In this document: positions 42,401-55,300 of the stretch, piece after piece
How positions within the stretch are numbered: position 1 is the first letter of the stretch
Layout of the letters: every line of letters begins with the position of its first letter
NCBI GenBank assembly: GCA_030704615.1
Contig: CM060733.1
Span: forward strand, 59,956,001-60,020,000
Reading direction: 5' to 3'
DNA from: Takakia lepidozioides
Taxonomy: Eukaryota > Streptophyta > Takakiopsida > Takakiales > Takakiaceae
Length of the DNA: 64,000 nt
Program-made: the position numbers and the translations under genes
Notes under the pieces: model-generated
Databases searched by the model: none
What the model was told of the DNA's origin: nothing
What the model saw: only the letters and a program-made list of their open reading frames with translations

Positions 42401-45400
42401 ATACATATTGCTGAACACCACCACCATAGCATGCCGTTCTCTAGAATAGTGGGGCTACGACTGCATTCGTGTTGGAGAAAGAGAGGTTTTCCACTTCCTG
42501 CACACAGGGATAAATACAACAGGTGCGCAAGAAGCAGGCTTCAACTTTGCCTTGGGTGCACTTTCGGCTTAACTGCAACACCCAGTCTAAGAAGCTGCCA
42601 ACCAACAAGTAGAGACCTTGCATGCTTGCTGTTCACATACACTAGATAGACGTTCATATTTGGCCAGTTGATATAATCCACTAGGCACAGTTCAGATCAG
42701 AAAATCCACCATACCACTTGAGTGTTGGTTCTTCCTATCATATGACCTTCCACATACATAGGATCAAATGTCACCTTAAGAGCATATAAATTGCTGGCTG
42801 ACATCATAATTGTTGCACCTCCATACACACTCTGTGTTGGCGCCGTCTCTGAGGAAACGCTAGAATTGTTGGAAGCATTACTTGCTCCAAAGGTTAAGCC
42901 CACATTTGAAGGAGATGTGTGAGAACTAGTGCTTGCAGCATGTTTCAACCGTTGCTCCTCGAGTCCTTGTGATATCCTTACCAAGGTTGCTCGTAGTCGA
43001 GCTGTCAGCACTGCTTAGACATGCCACCACACCACACCAAAGACCCCATCAACTGTGACCCACAATGCGCAAGCTTTTTGAAAACATCTCTGAAATTATA
43101 TATCATCCTCCAGGGAGTCACTAGTAGGAGGACTGCAACTAAGCAATGCCTTGTTGTTGACGGGGACCATTATAAAATATCCAAACCTTGAGGATAAGCT
43201 GGAAAATGATGATTGGGCGAGTCGTGAAGTGCTCATTATAAGTTAAATGATCAATCACCACTACAAATAAACACATGAAATTGAATTGGCTCAAATTCTA
43301 AAGTAAAAGCATCTGCTAGTGTTCTCATGGTTCTCTGCATGATATTCAAATAATTCGACAATCCTCAGGAGCTAAATGAAACAAAAATAGCATGGAGCAC
43401 AAGATAGTCCAAGGTAATATGATCATGTGAGTCAACTTACAGTTAGAGTCTGAATGGTTTCGACTGCCACTGAATGCCTCACGCTGCCCAAATGTCTTAT
43501 AAATGGAAAAAATATATAATTCAAATAATTGACATAATCCCTGTAACAAACCAGCAACCATGTTACGATATATCTAAGATGAACGAAAGGACATGGGGGT
43601 TTAAAAAATGCAAAAATAATTGTCCCTTCATATTTTGATGCTGGAAAACCGTTACTAGTCTAGTTAAGGATATAAGCATGCCCTATACACACACATGCAG
43701 GCAGAAGAAGCATCTTGGCCTACTGCATACCTTGAAAACCTCTGAAGCAATTGGCTGCATTAATTGCGTCAGCCTTGCGTACTTGTCCATATATCTGTCA
43801 ACATATATTGTTCAAGACAGACAGCAGTAACAATTTGTCAACCGAGCAGAATGAATTGTTGCCCTCTAAAGGAATGCACATTAGAAGAGAGCTACCCTCA
43901 TGACCAGCCACATGCCTTGCTTGCAAAGGCTAAGCTGAGAATCTATGCTTTTAGAGCTGGACATGGAGTTTTCTAGAAAGTACGAGTCACAAACTCCAAA
44001 ACGTATTGTTCCAGAAGACTTCATAGTGTTTAGAACAGCAAGGAGGAAGGGTACGGGAACACACCTAAGCATGCTGACAGAAGAGTGAGTAAGTACTAGA
44101 CCCTTCTCATCTCCAAGTCCTTGGTTATCCTTGGTATCCCTAACGGATGAACTTTTCCTGAAAGTATGGTACAGGCGGCCTGGCAGCTGACTCTCCTCAT
44201 CTATGAAGTCTGCCAGCAGATCTTCATTCTCATCATCTTCCTCATCTTCTGCCTTCGCAGCCCCATTCTCAACTCTACTCACACCGTTTGCCATCACAGC
44301 ATCTCCTTCATCCCCTTTCACAACCGATGGACTCTGAACTTTTCTTTCAGAGAAAGGATTGCCTTTTTCGAGCCAATCTGCAAAACCAGAGGGAACAGCA
44401 CCAGAGCTCACGCTGCCCCCTCCAGCTTGAGAGCTTACCACATCATTGCTCGGGGCAGTTCCACCAAGCAATGATGCCCCATTGCCAGTCAGACCTGCTA
44501 AGTTCACGGACTTGAGCGCCACTGATGACAGCTGCTGCCACATTTCTTTTTCCATGATCATCCGCAGCACCTATGTCCCAGCCCATTTGATGTTTTCCTT
44601 AAAAGCAAGATAGGACAGACATTTCCGAAAGTGCTTTCAAAGCACAAATTCAGGAGCAGGATCTGTGCAAGATGGGAATAGTCCTTAAGGTGGTTAGAGC
44701 TACTTACTTCAAGATTCTGGCAATGGAAGGCACCAAAGTACTGCTCACTCTGCTTTCCCATCTGGGTTCGTAATGAGGCAGCCTCGGCACCGGAAAAGGC
44801 TTCTCCTGCTAGAATGAACTTATTCACCCAGTCCAGGCTCTGCAAAAACTGGTGAGGGCTTGTCGCACAGATGGCATCAGAGGAAAGCAAGGCCGCTACA
44901 CGCCGGGCTGCAAGTTCCCATACGGTCTTTCGCCCCTTTTCTAGTGCTCTTCCCACAGTGGTTATCATAATTTCCTCACGCCTGGACAGACTACAACCGG
45001 CTCCACTTTCTTCTCCTGAATCCTCTCTAGACCCCTGACTCTGCAGATCAAGCTCACCAGTTGATGTTGTTCCATTTTCACACAGTTCCAGGCTGTCAGC
45101 AGATGATTTTTTTCTGGAGAAACTTCTAGTGAGTAGCCTACTTCCAATACCGGTCGCTTGTAATGGTGACGTAGAAATTTGAGCCAATGACGGCTCAGAA
45201 GAAAGTGAGCCTGTGCGGACATGCCTACTTTCTTTCACATTATTAACCAGATCTCCATAGCTTCCAGAGCGCCGGTGCTTGCCATTCAAAAGACGATCCC
45301 TTAGAATGTCACCTGGAGGAACAATATCTGCTGTCACCTGCATTTCTTCTGTTGCCTGCAAAAGGAACGAGCTTCAGGGTCAACAACCACCAATGCAAAC

Positions 45401-48400
45401 AGCAGTGAACATGATGCATCAATTGTCCGTTGTAGAATCTTCCAATTCTAGACTGCAGAAGCAAAAGAAAATATTTTCAAGCTTCTAACTCCATCTTTTG
45501 TCCTCTGTCATGCTTCTCAAACTCTTGTTGTATAAACAAAACTTTCCAGGTCCCTGTTACAGTTAAAAGCTGGTCCCTCCAGTCTTTTGAAAGTTCCTGA
45601 GGAAATTGAGAACTCCTCTCTATCGTAAAGAGTATAAGGACATACTTTAGGATGTTGCTGCCATGTCATCATAGTGTAGTATGAACACATCAAGTCAAAG
45701 AGCACCTCCAAGGTCTTGCACAAGAATTGCCTGAACTTGGACTCGGGAAGCTGCAAACACAAGTCCCTGTATGGAAGTCTGCATGACCAGCACTGTTTGT
45801 GAGCTCTAAATCTGAAAAAAACCACCAGTAAACTCCTAGCAAAAACTACTGGTAGAGCTCTGATCAGATACAGGACATCCACTCCATACGCCATGTGCAT
45901 TGCAAATGAAACTTACATAGGTATCAAACATCGCAAGCAAACCAGACAGTGAGATTAGCAAAACCACAACTCGGATAATTTCAGGAGTCTTAAGAATTGT
46001 GGAAGTGGAAACTTGACACACAACACACTCCACCACTTCTTGAAAACAAAGATAGGTGTCAACCTGCTCTTCTTCTGGGCAATTTGTGCATCCTCTCCCT
46101 GCATAGACCATGTGCGAAGTACATCTCCAATGTTATCTTCTGTGTTACACCTATTTAGTTTGTGCCCAGCTAGGTTTGAGCAATAGCTTAAGTGAAGTCT
46201 TTCAAAGCAACAAGAAACCTGGAGAATAAGGTGCCATAAGGAGAAGAGTGTGCTTAATTGCAACAACAACCTACGCAAAGTGACCTGTGGCAGCACCAAA
46301 CTCATGGCAGTGACAATGGAAAAAAGGATGCCCACAGAAATGGTGGATTTTGTAGTCAACCACCAAGTATAACTATGCTTCCAAGCTAGATTGTGCAACA
46401 AAGATCAGATTGCACTAAGTAAGCAGGCCTCTCTCTAACTATCAGAGACAAGGAACAACCTCTACACAAGGCTTCTGACTCTACCTTGGTACTTTTCTGC
46501 ACATTTTTGTAACAGCATGGAGAAGGACTGATCGCCTTGTTTAGTTTAAAAGCATATTCAAGCTGTACCAACATAAAGATTCAAACAGACAGACTGTTTC
46601 AGATCTGTGGCATGTGCAATATTCCTCACCTGGAATAGCAAGTTCTTGAGAACATCATGTGTTTCAGATACAACGATTTGCGCAAAGAAGCTCTGCACCT
46701 TGTCAGCAAGACCAGCAACATCGTCCAACAAAGTATAAGCATCGATCACCTGCAACATGGAGAGATAGCATGCAATCTCACTGGAAGTGATTGTGACACA
46801 TCCAACAAAGAGCTTTCGTAATATCAGCTATACACAATTCAGATACCCAAGACAACAAGCTTTTTGAAGTGCCCTTGTCAGATCCAGAAGAGAATGAGAC
46901 ACCTCACAATTCCAAGGGTAGACCCATGGATGGACTGAGAGTTCCTTCAACACTGCAGCTTAGCAGCCGGCTGTGGTGTCGACACTTGCAACTAAAGCAG
47001 CCCATGAAAGAAAACCAAGATACACATCACATAAGATCTCGTGCAACAACCCTGTAAGTCTATTTACACAGTGGAACGTCACATCACTCCTACTTCCAGA
47101 AAAACGCATCAAAGAAGTTCGGCCAGACTTACAGTCGTATATTTCCGGACATCAAATTTGCGGCAAACATCCATTAGCAGCCCATCTACTTTGCCGATAG
47201 TCCGTTGTAGCCATTCCTGAGATGAAAATGTGGCTCAGTAGGTAAGTGCATGTTTCTTATGTCTCAGGCATCCCTCCGACAGGACATCAATCAGACTAAC
47301 GATATTTTCTGTGCATTGCAGGAGAGGGATTACACAGGAAAAACTAAAGATCTATACTAATAGCTCAAGTGTTCAAACCTCAATGCTATGATTCATATCC
47401 TGGATAGCTGACAGCTCTGGACATTCTTCCAGCAGCAGCAAACACTCCGAGCACATCTGCAATGCCTGGGCAGCCATTTTCACTTGTATGGTTTAAATTT
47501 TAGAAGTGGAGCGAAGCCACATGCCACAGAGATGATGAAAATGTCCACAAAATGACAGATTAATACGTTCTTGACACAGTTTAGGTCCTTATCATGTAAG
47601 AAATCAACAAAAAGGAAACGCAATGAAAATTTCCAAATTAAGACATTCAAAATCAGTGTACAGCTGACAACCAGACTGAGCAAGAGCAACGAGTCAAATC
47701 AGCCTTAAAAACAGTCAGGTTCACATACATGAAACTGAACTCAACTCACTTTAGCATACTTCCCCTCTTCAACTCTACCGTCAAGTTGGGCTTTCATGTC
47801 CATAGAAAGCTGAATTCGCTCCAAAACCGGAACCATATCCTGCAGACAAAGAAATTTATAATACAACTTAACAGTAGTGAAGTATGTCAGTAAAAAAACA
47901 TTAGGTTGCCCACTACAACAATGAACATGTAATAAAGTAAAAAGAAGTGATCACAGCCAAATCATGTCATACCACTTGGGATTGACACAGTAGCTATGCA
48001 GTATGCACATGCAGGCATACTCCAAACTTGAACTTACCAGCAAAATTTGTTTTTTTCTCACGTTTGCAGCAACCACAAGATCTTGTGACACCTCATGCAT
48101 AGCCTGCGACAGGTACCTTCGTCCATTCTGTACAAAAAAAGCTCCATCAGAGGTTCACACTGCCCAAGGGCAGACAGAACACTGGCCATTTAGAAGTGCT
48201 AGTACAGTCAGCAGATTACCTTGCATATGATACTCGCAACCTGCAAGTCTCTGTCAAGCTCTGTCACAAGCTGCATCCCCTTCACTGCAGAGCAAACGAA
48301 GAACGTCAACTGGATCACACTTCCAACATGCTTGCCAGTGAACAGAAGTCAATTTTGGTCAAGACGCGGAGTTAGAGCTGCCGACTATGATGGAATTATA

Positions 48401-50845
48401 CAATACTTTACAGGAAAAATTTCTGCCTCTCATCCTCGATAGGCATCAGCCTTCTTGAGGCAATGCCAGCCCAAATTTCCTAGGGTTTTTAAGAAAATTA
48501 GTATGTGCTGTTTGGCATGTAAAACACCAAACATTCTTCCAGCTACAACAGTATGCACCATCAAGCTCACAATAAACCCCTTTTGATCCCCTTCTCATCA
48601 TCATTGTGCCTGTTATTAGTGAAATAAGTAATCGTTCAAATATTGAACTGCAGCCCTCCTCCCTATTCTTGCTTTCTTCATGACTCGCACCATGACCATT
48701 AGAACTTTGCTACATTGGCCAACAAACTTAGATGTGAGTGCAATCATCCACTAGGGGCAAAATCATTGTTCAAAATCCAAGATTTGAACTCCTTGCTTGC
48801 CAACCACACAGTCATGAGTGGGTTTCAGCAAGACAAATGGCTACTGACATACTCAGTCATGTCATTGAATACTTGTCAGCACCTAAAAATAGGCAAGTAC
48901 TGTGTAACTCCTGCACATGCATGTTTCTTATCCACAAGTTATGAAGATGGCAATTCACTAGCCTTACAAAGAGAAAGACTATACCCATCTCCTCATGGTG
49001 TTCCATAACTTGCTTCGAAAGTCTCTCTGTTATGACATCGAGCTGCAACAATTTCTGTCCAACCTGCAGTAGCGATACCAAGGCAAAGACAACTCAGACT
49101 GCGGACAAGATTGTGTTTTAACAATTCATCAAGAACTTGAAAACGTGCACAAGGAAGTTAATTGCAAACGTAGAGGAGGAGGCAAGATTATTAGTTCAGA
49201 GGGGACACAGAAATTGATAGTCTCTGCACTAAGAATTGATTCCCAGGGCAAGAGTTGATGGGGCCGGTTGAGGACAGAAAGCCAGACAGAGCTCCAAACC
49301 ACCAAAGTAAGGAAAGAAGGCCTATCTATAGAGGCAATGTGCCACACTGAACATCCACAACAGCCAGGAGGCTACCTTGGCATCGAAATACTTTTGTTCC
49401 ACACCTTCCTCTGGCATGTCACGCAGCATATGCCTCACAGGATCAAAACCCTGCTTTTCACACAAGACGTCAGGAGAGAGCATGCAGCACCAATTAGTGA
49501 ATTCACAGAAAGCGGATTGTGTTGGTAGCACCTGCACTTTTCCAATGATACAGGGACTGGTGCACAGGGCATCAGGCAAACTGTGCTGTAGTTGAAGGCT
49601 CAGTCCCAATGAGATACAAAATTTCATTAGAAGCAATCAGTTCAAGATGTTGATCTCTCTCTAGATCCCATTTGAGCTTAATGCCTTGTCCATTCTCTCC
49701 TTTGGCTAAGCCAAATAGCTGACATATTGTGTGCCCCTGGCATGCAGGGCTAAGGTATGGACCAGGAGGCCCTTTTGTTCCCCTTCAGTGTTTGTTTCAC
49801 AAAGGACACCTACTGCACCTCTATTTGGTCTGGTAACTGACTCTGAAAGTTGTGACTCTTTTCTGGTATGATTTCTGGGGTAAATTTCCCTGATACTGTA
49901 TATTCCATCCATAGTAGCTAATGCATGCGAGGGATTGCCAGGGTTGACGGAGACATGCAGCAAGATTCATTCCCATATGTACCCTACCAATCCCTGACAG
50001 CTCTCATGGGCCTCGTCTCGGATCTTGTACCTCCTCATAGAAGACTTGATCGAGCTCCTCCACTGGCTCTCCACGAGGACGGCTTGCATAGACTGAGGTG
50101 GTACTTAGAGATAGGCGCTCATGTGGTGGAAGAGCAGCAATCTTCCTGGCAACTGCAGCAGCTGCAGCAGCCCGAGCTGGCACCTAACCCAAACCACATG
50201 TCAACTTCATCCATATAAAGGCATTAACACTCAAGATGGTCTTGAGCTGCCTGTTAGAAAGAACATGGTTTGGACGCTCTTGTGTGCAGAGGCACCCAAA
50301 AAGATCAGAAGCTGACATAAGTGAAGAAATTTGGGACCGTAGAGGTCAGAGTTCCAGAATAGGACAACTAATATGAGTGCATGCCAATTATGTTGGATCA
50401 GAAGACAAGGGGCAATTGAGATGACCGGCATTGCTCCTCTATGTTGAACCACTTTCTGCCAACTATGTAGGCATAGGTGCTTTTCTCATATCATGAACCT
50501 CTTGCATTGAGCTCAATTTCATGCCAGAGCAGCATCGCCCAGAAGAATGATGGCTTGGAGAAGTCACCATGTTTGACATGTCTCGTTACAATATAATTAG
50601 GGTTACAGGTGCGAGAGTTGAAAATGCTTTCTAAACCGTATACTGCAGGGAAGACTGTCTCCAAGGCGTATTAGGGTTTTCTCCTACTCTTCCGTTTCTT
50701 TGCTCTCCATTCCTCTTGCATTGTTCACAGTTGAAGTTAGGGTAAGCACCTCAGGTCGCCCCGACGACCATGACGACCTGGTTAGACTTCTCGCCGAAGA
50801 AACTGTCTTGAGCCATTTTTCGCCGATGCTATATATATCCTCCAT
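39424..50845 (-). CDS. VPS50: Syndetin/VPS50 (EARP complex subunit), about 11.4-kb gene with many introns
   Basis: VPS50 replaces VPS54 in the EARP tethering complex, which returns endosomal cargo to the cell surface. Exon 1 (50845-50750) reads MEDIYSIGEKWLKTV...SSGRPE and splices to VPARAAAAAAVARKIAALPP, the plant VPS50 N-terminus. Next come DQVFYEEGFDPVRHMLRDMPEEGVE, ERLSKQVMEHHEEM, VKGMQLVTELDRDLQVASIICK, NGRRYLSQAMHEVS, a helical series (47.8-46.6 kb), LPYRDLCLQLPES (45.7 kb), a large exon with AGEAFSGAEAASLRTQMGKQ (45355-44708), YMDKYARLTQLMQPIA, LCQLFELYIFSIYKTFG, TARLRATLVRISQGLEEQ, VDAVPDLKEHIYKAVARML and RVKRCNNEGRALMSLDLQ. The last exon ends NNWKRKTRVDLVDRIESGDL with TGA at 39424. 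Homology to human CCDC132 runs along the whole length. Exons 46.5-45.8 kb are the least certain. Confidence 0.85.
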
Positions 50846-52318
50846 GGCGGCCTGCTAATACGAGCCCTCAGAGGGAACTGATAGTGCAGTACTCATAAGG
50901 AAATTTTCGCCTTTGTTGTGGTGCCTTCCTCGCAGTTCCACATGTAAGAGCCACCTCAACACCTTCGTTCCTTTTCAGAACCATATCTTTGACTGGCAAC
51001 CTTTGAGGACACCACATTTCTGTGGAACTATCGTACACATACAAGCTACAGGTCCAAGAACACATCGTCGTGTGCTGTAAGCCAGTTACCAGAAAGAAGG
51101 CAAGCCCGCATGTTTATAAGCAGCAAGCCTGACCGGCCTGAAGCCTTTGCGGCCAATAAATCCATATCAGCTGTCGCATACAACATATTCAACCCATAGT
51201 CGCGACAATGTTGAGGTGTAAATCGTTTTCCTCTTGAACTGGCCCACACAATCTGGAAAATTCATCCTTGCCATAACATTATTCACCCTGTCACCAGGAA
51301 ATCATTGTGCCATGGGCCTCCAATCCCCCCAAGCGGCATTCAATCCAAATTCTCCCGGTTTCAGATTTGGACAGCAACCTCTCTCAAACCTGACCAAAGG
51401 TTCAACCACGAATGCCAAGGGTACGGAAAATCTCAAAACCTGCTATAAACTCTCTCCGCCATTCTGAGTTGCTCTCCCACCACCTCTCCATCGCATGTTC
51501 TTACACATGATCAACGCGAACATTCACCACGCATCACAGCACGCTCGAAGCGTTGCAATCCAACCTCGCATCGCCTGGCCACAATACGCACATCGTTTTA
51601 ATGCACATTGTGCAACCTCAGTGATTCAATCCCCTACGCATTCCGATCCGAGTGATGCGCACAGATTCTATTCAAGAGCATGAAAATCTCGCCTGCCACC
51701 CTCCAATTCCTCGCCTGCCTGCCTGCCCTCTCACAGGGTTTAGGTCATGCCCCCACATGCATGGCATCCCATGCCTGACAACCAATCTATTATGAGCTCC
51801 CGGATGAACGTGCACGATCATCCACCAACGAACCCCTCTGGCATAACGCGGCTAAACCAGTTTAGCCAGAACTGCGCTCACGGACGAAACTCAACCTTCG
51901 TCCGTCCCATCCGCTCCCAACAGAATCCAACATTCATCCGTCCCAAGATAACGAACGGATAACAGGGGGCTTTACAAAAAGGAACACGAGTGGCCCGCGC
52001 CCCGCCACGACCACCCGTCACTTTTCGGGGTCGTATCATACCACACGCTGTGCGGGCTATCGCCATGTATAGCCCCATCGTCACCTGGGATTGGGCCGTG
52101 GCTTGGGACGTGGCGGCAGGCTGCTGCAGACTGGCACGCAGGCCACAATGGAAGAAGAGTGCACGACAGGGGACCAACAAGGTGGGGGTGGCCAGGGAAG
52201 GGGGATGAGGGGAGGGAGAGGGAGACAGAGGGAGACTAGGGAGAGAGAGAGATGTTTGGGATTGTAGAAGAGGGAGAAAAAGAGAAAGGAGAGGGAGAGG
52301 GAGAGGGTGACTCCCGGG
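50846..52318. promoter_or_regulatory. Divergent intergenic region between VPS50 and GUN1
   Basis: A 1.47-kb gap between two genes transcribed away from each other must hold both 5' UTRs and promoters. On the VPS50 side a TATATATA run at 50831-50838 overlaps the start of the coding region and is not a promoter call. On the GUN1 side a GA-rich stretch (GGGAGAGGGAGACAGAGGGA, about 52213-52310) precedes the ATG. I could not assign start sites or specific boxes. Confidence 0.4.
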
Positions 52319-55300
52319 ATGGCGAGTGGAGCTTCGTTTCTGTCTGCGGAGGGAGCAGCGGCGGCGGCGGTGAGTGCAGGAGGAGGGGCGTGCATAGGGA
52401 CAGGGACAGCGGTAGGACAGAGTGGGAGAAGGAGGGGGGGGAGGCTCAGGCACAGCGGGCAGGGGCAGCAGCAGCAGCAGCAGCGGGGCGGGGAGGCATG
52501 GGGGGGAGCTGTGCAACGTGTGGCAGTGGGGACAGGGCGGGCTCCAAGTGCAGGCTGGGGCTGGGCTGGGACGCAGCATAGTGTGCAGGCGCAGGGGGGG
52601 TTGAATTCGGAGTTTTGTGGGAGGAGGTCTACACGGCTGGTGTCCAAGTTTCACCATGGGCGGCAGAAATTGTATTTGGGGAAGCACAGTCCTGAAGCAG
52701 ATATGGCCGCTCAGGAGATTCTGCAGGCGCCGTCTGTGAGGAACACCTCGGGATTGCTTGACAAGTGGTGCCACCAGCTGGTTGGCTTGGAGGATTTCCC
52801 CTACCTTCTGCGGGAGCTGGGGAATCGAGGTGAGTGGGAGAGGGCGTTGCAGAGTTATGAGTGGATGGTGCGGCAGGAGCACATCAAAAGTGAGTGGAGC
52901 AAGCTGGCAAGTATCATGATAAGCACTCTTGGGCGGTTGGGGAAGGTGGAGATTGCTCAGGAGGTGTTCAATAGGGCGCAAAAGGTCGGGTTTGGGAATA
53001 ATGTGTACGCGTACTCAGCTTTGGTTAGTGCGTACGGCCGCAGTGGAAGATGCGGTGAGGCACTGAAGCTGTTTCACTTGATGAAGAAGTGTGGTTGCAA
53101 GCCCAACCTTATCACCTACAACACTGTTATTGATGCCTGCGGGAAGGGTGGAGTAGACTTGAGGATGGCTCTTGACATCTTTGATGAGATGCAGCGGGAA
53201 GGTGTGGAGCCCGACCGCATTACTTTCAACTCTCTCATTGCCGTGTGCAGCCGAGGCAGCCTCTGGGAGGAATCGCAGCGAGTGTTTGCTGAAATGCAGC
53301 GTCGGGGTATTGAACAAGATATTTTCACCTACAACACTCTCATCGATGCAGTTTCCAAAGGGGGCCAGATGGAAATGGCTGCCACCATCATGTTGGACAT
53401 GCGGCGCAAGGCAGTGAGTCCCAATGTGGTCACCTACAGCACAATGATTGATGGATATGGAAAGCTTGGGTGTTTTGAGGAAGCCATTAGCTTGTATCAT
53501 GAGATGAAGGAGGCTGGCATTCGGCCTGATCACGTCTCCTACAACACACTTATTGACATTTATGCGAAGCTTGGCAGGTTTGAGGATGCTCTGACTGCAT
53601 GTAAGGACATGGAAAGGGCTGGCTTGAAGGCAGATGTCGTCACTTACAATGCCCTGATAGATGCACATGGAAAGCAGGGAAATTATGAGGAGGCAGCATG
53701 CCTGTTTGAAAAGATGAAAGGGGAGGGGCTCGTTCCTAATGTGCTCACTTACTCGGCCCTGATTGATGCTTACTCCAAGAGAGGCATGCATCAAGATGCC
53801 AAACAGGTCTTTGGGGAGTTCAAGAGGGCTGGACTTAAGCCCGATGTTGTTCTCTACAGTGCACTAATTGATTCGTATTGCAAGTGTGGTTTGGCTGAAG
53901 ATGCCACGGAGCTGCTGCAAGAGATGTTACAGGCCGGCATCCAGCCCAATATCGTGACTTATAACTCTCTCATTGATGCATATGGTCGAAAGAGCCAGGT
54001 AATCATTTTAATCTCTATATGGTGCAATATCTATGCAGCTTACTGCTATCCTTGTATTGCCTGTTAGCTCTGACTTAGTTACAAACTCCTTTTCCCCAAT
54101 TGGCATGAATAATCACTGTATTTGTTGTGGGTGGCAATCTAAACTGAGTAGTATCTTTCAAAGCAGTGTATTTTTGTAAAAATGCAGTTGCTAAGAGGCT
54201 AGTGGGCAGTGTGTTGTAATTACCACACTTCTTTCTGTCTGTATGGTTTAGAGTAGATTAAGCTTGTTGGGCATCCGTATGTTCTCCAGAGTGTTGATTG
54301 TTGTTGGCTCGTGCAGCTGGACAGCATGGAAGTGATGAAGGGGTCCAAATCAGCTCTCTACAGATGTGGAAATGAGGGGCATTTGGATTTGGAGTCTGGA
54401 AACAGAATGCAGCCTTTCCAAGACAATTCTGGGGAGCGTACCATATTGGCTGCTGTCAGAGTATTCCATGAAATGCAGCAGTTTGGATTGAAACCAAATG
54501 TGGTAACATTTTCGGCCATCCTCAACGCCTGCAGGTGAGCACAGTCAGAATCCCCATGCACACACCTTATATTTTGTAGGAGCCCCCTACATCACAGTGG
54601 ATTGAGAGTGACATATATTCAAGTGACCTTTTTCAGAGCATCTGTGAAGGCTGGGTTAAGCTGTCCTGGAAAAGATTTTGAGTGTTTTAACTCCGAAGTC
54701 TGTAGCGTGGTGTTCTGTTCAATTCTTACTAAGGCAGCAGCGTGGGCCATACTGAGCGGCCCACATACACTCTAGTCTATGCAGCCCTGTGAAGTGTGGA
54801 GGATATATTTGAAATGACATGCTAGAAAGTGCCTAACGGCAGATATGGAGTACATAGTAGGTGCTAACATCGCAGGTAATGTATTTGGGGCAAAATGTAG
54901 TCGATGTGCCTCATTGCAGGAGGCATCACTGTTGCTGGATGAGATGCGGTTGTTCGATAGTCGGGTGTATGGCGTGGCTCATGGGTTGCTGATGGGTTCA
55001 CGTGAGCGGGTATGGAGGGAGGCGGAACGGCTTTTTGATGAGATAGCGCAATTGGACTATGCTACTGGTGCTGCCTTCTACAATGCTCTCACCGATGTGC
55101 TCTGGCATTTTGGCCAGGTACTGCTCACAATTTGTGCACATCCTTTAATGGATGGGTGGAGGAGAATTATCCTCATGGTCCCCTTGTCTTATCTTCTTCT
55201 TCTGTGGATCAAACTTGTTGAACCATTCCCTTACTATTTTGATTTCATTTTTTGTGAAGGCATTAGTAGATGAAATGTACTCTTCAGTCTGGTGCAAGAA

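Noticed and set aside
51878-52981. A 367-codon proline/serine-rich ORF on the minus strand
   Set aside because: It is antisense to the GA-rich leader and 5' coding part of GUN1; low complexity and absence of stops reflect the complementary GC-rich codons.
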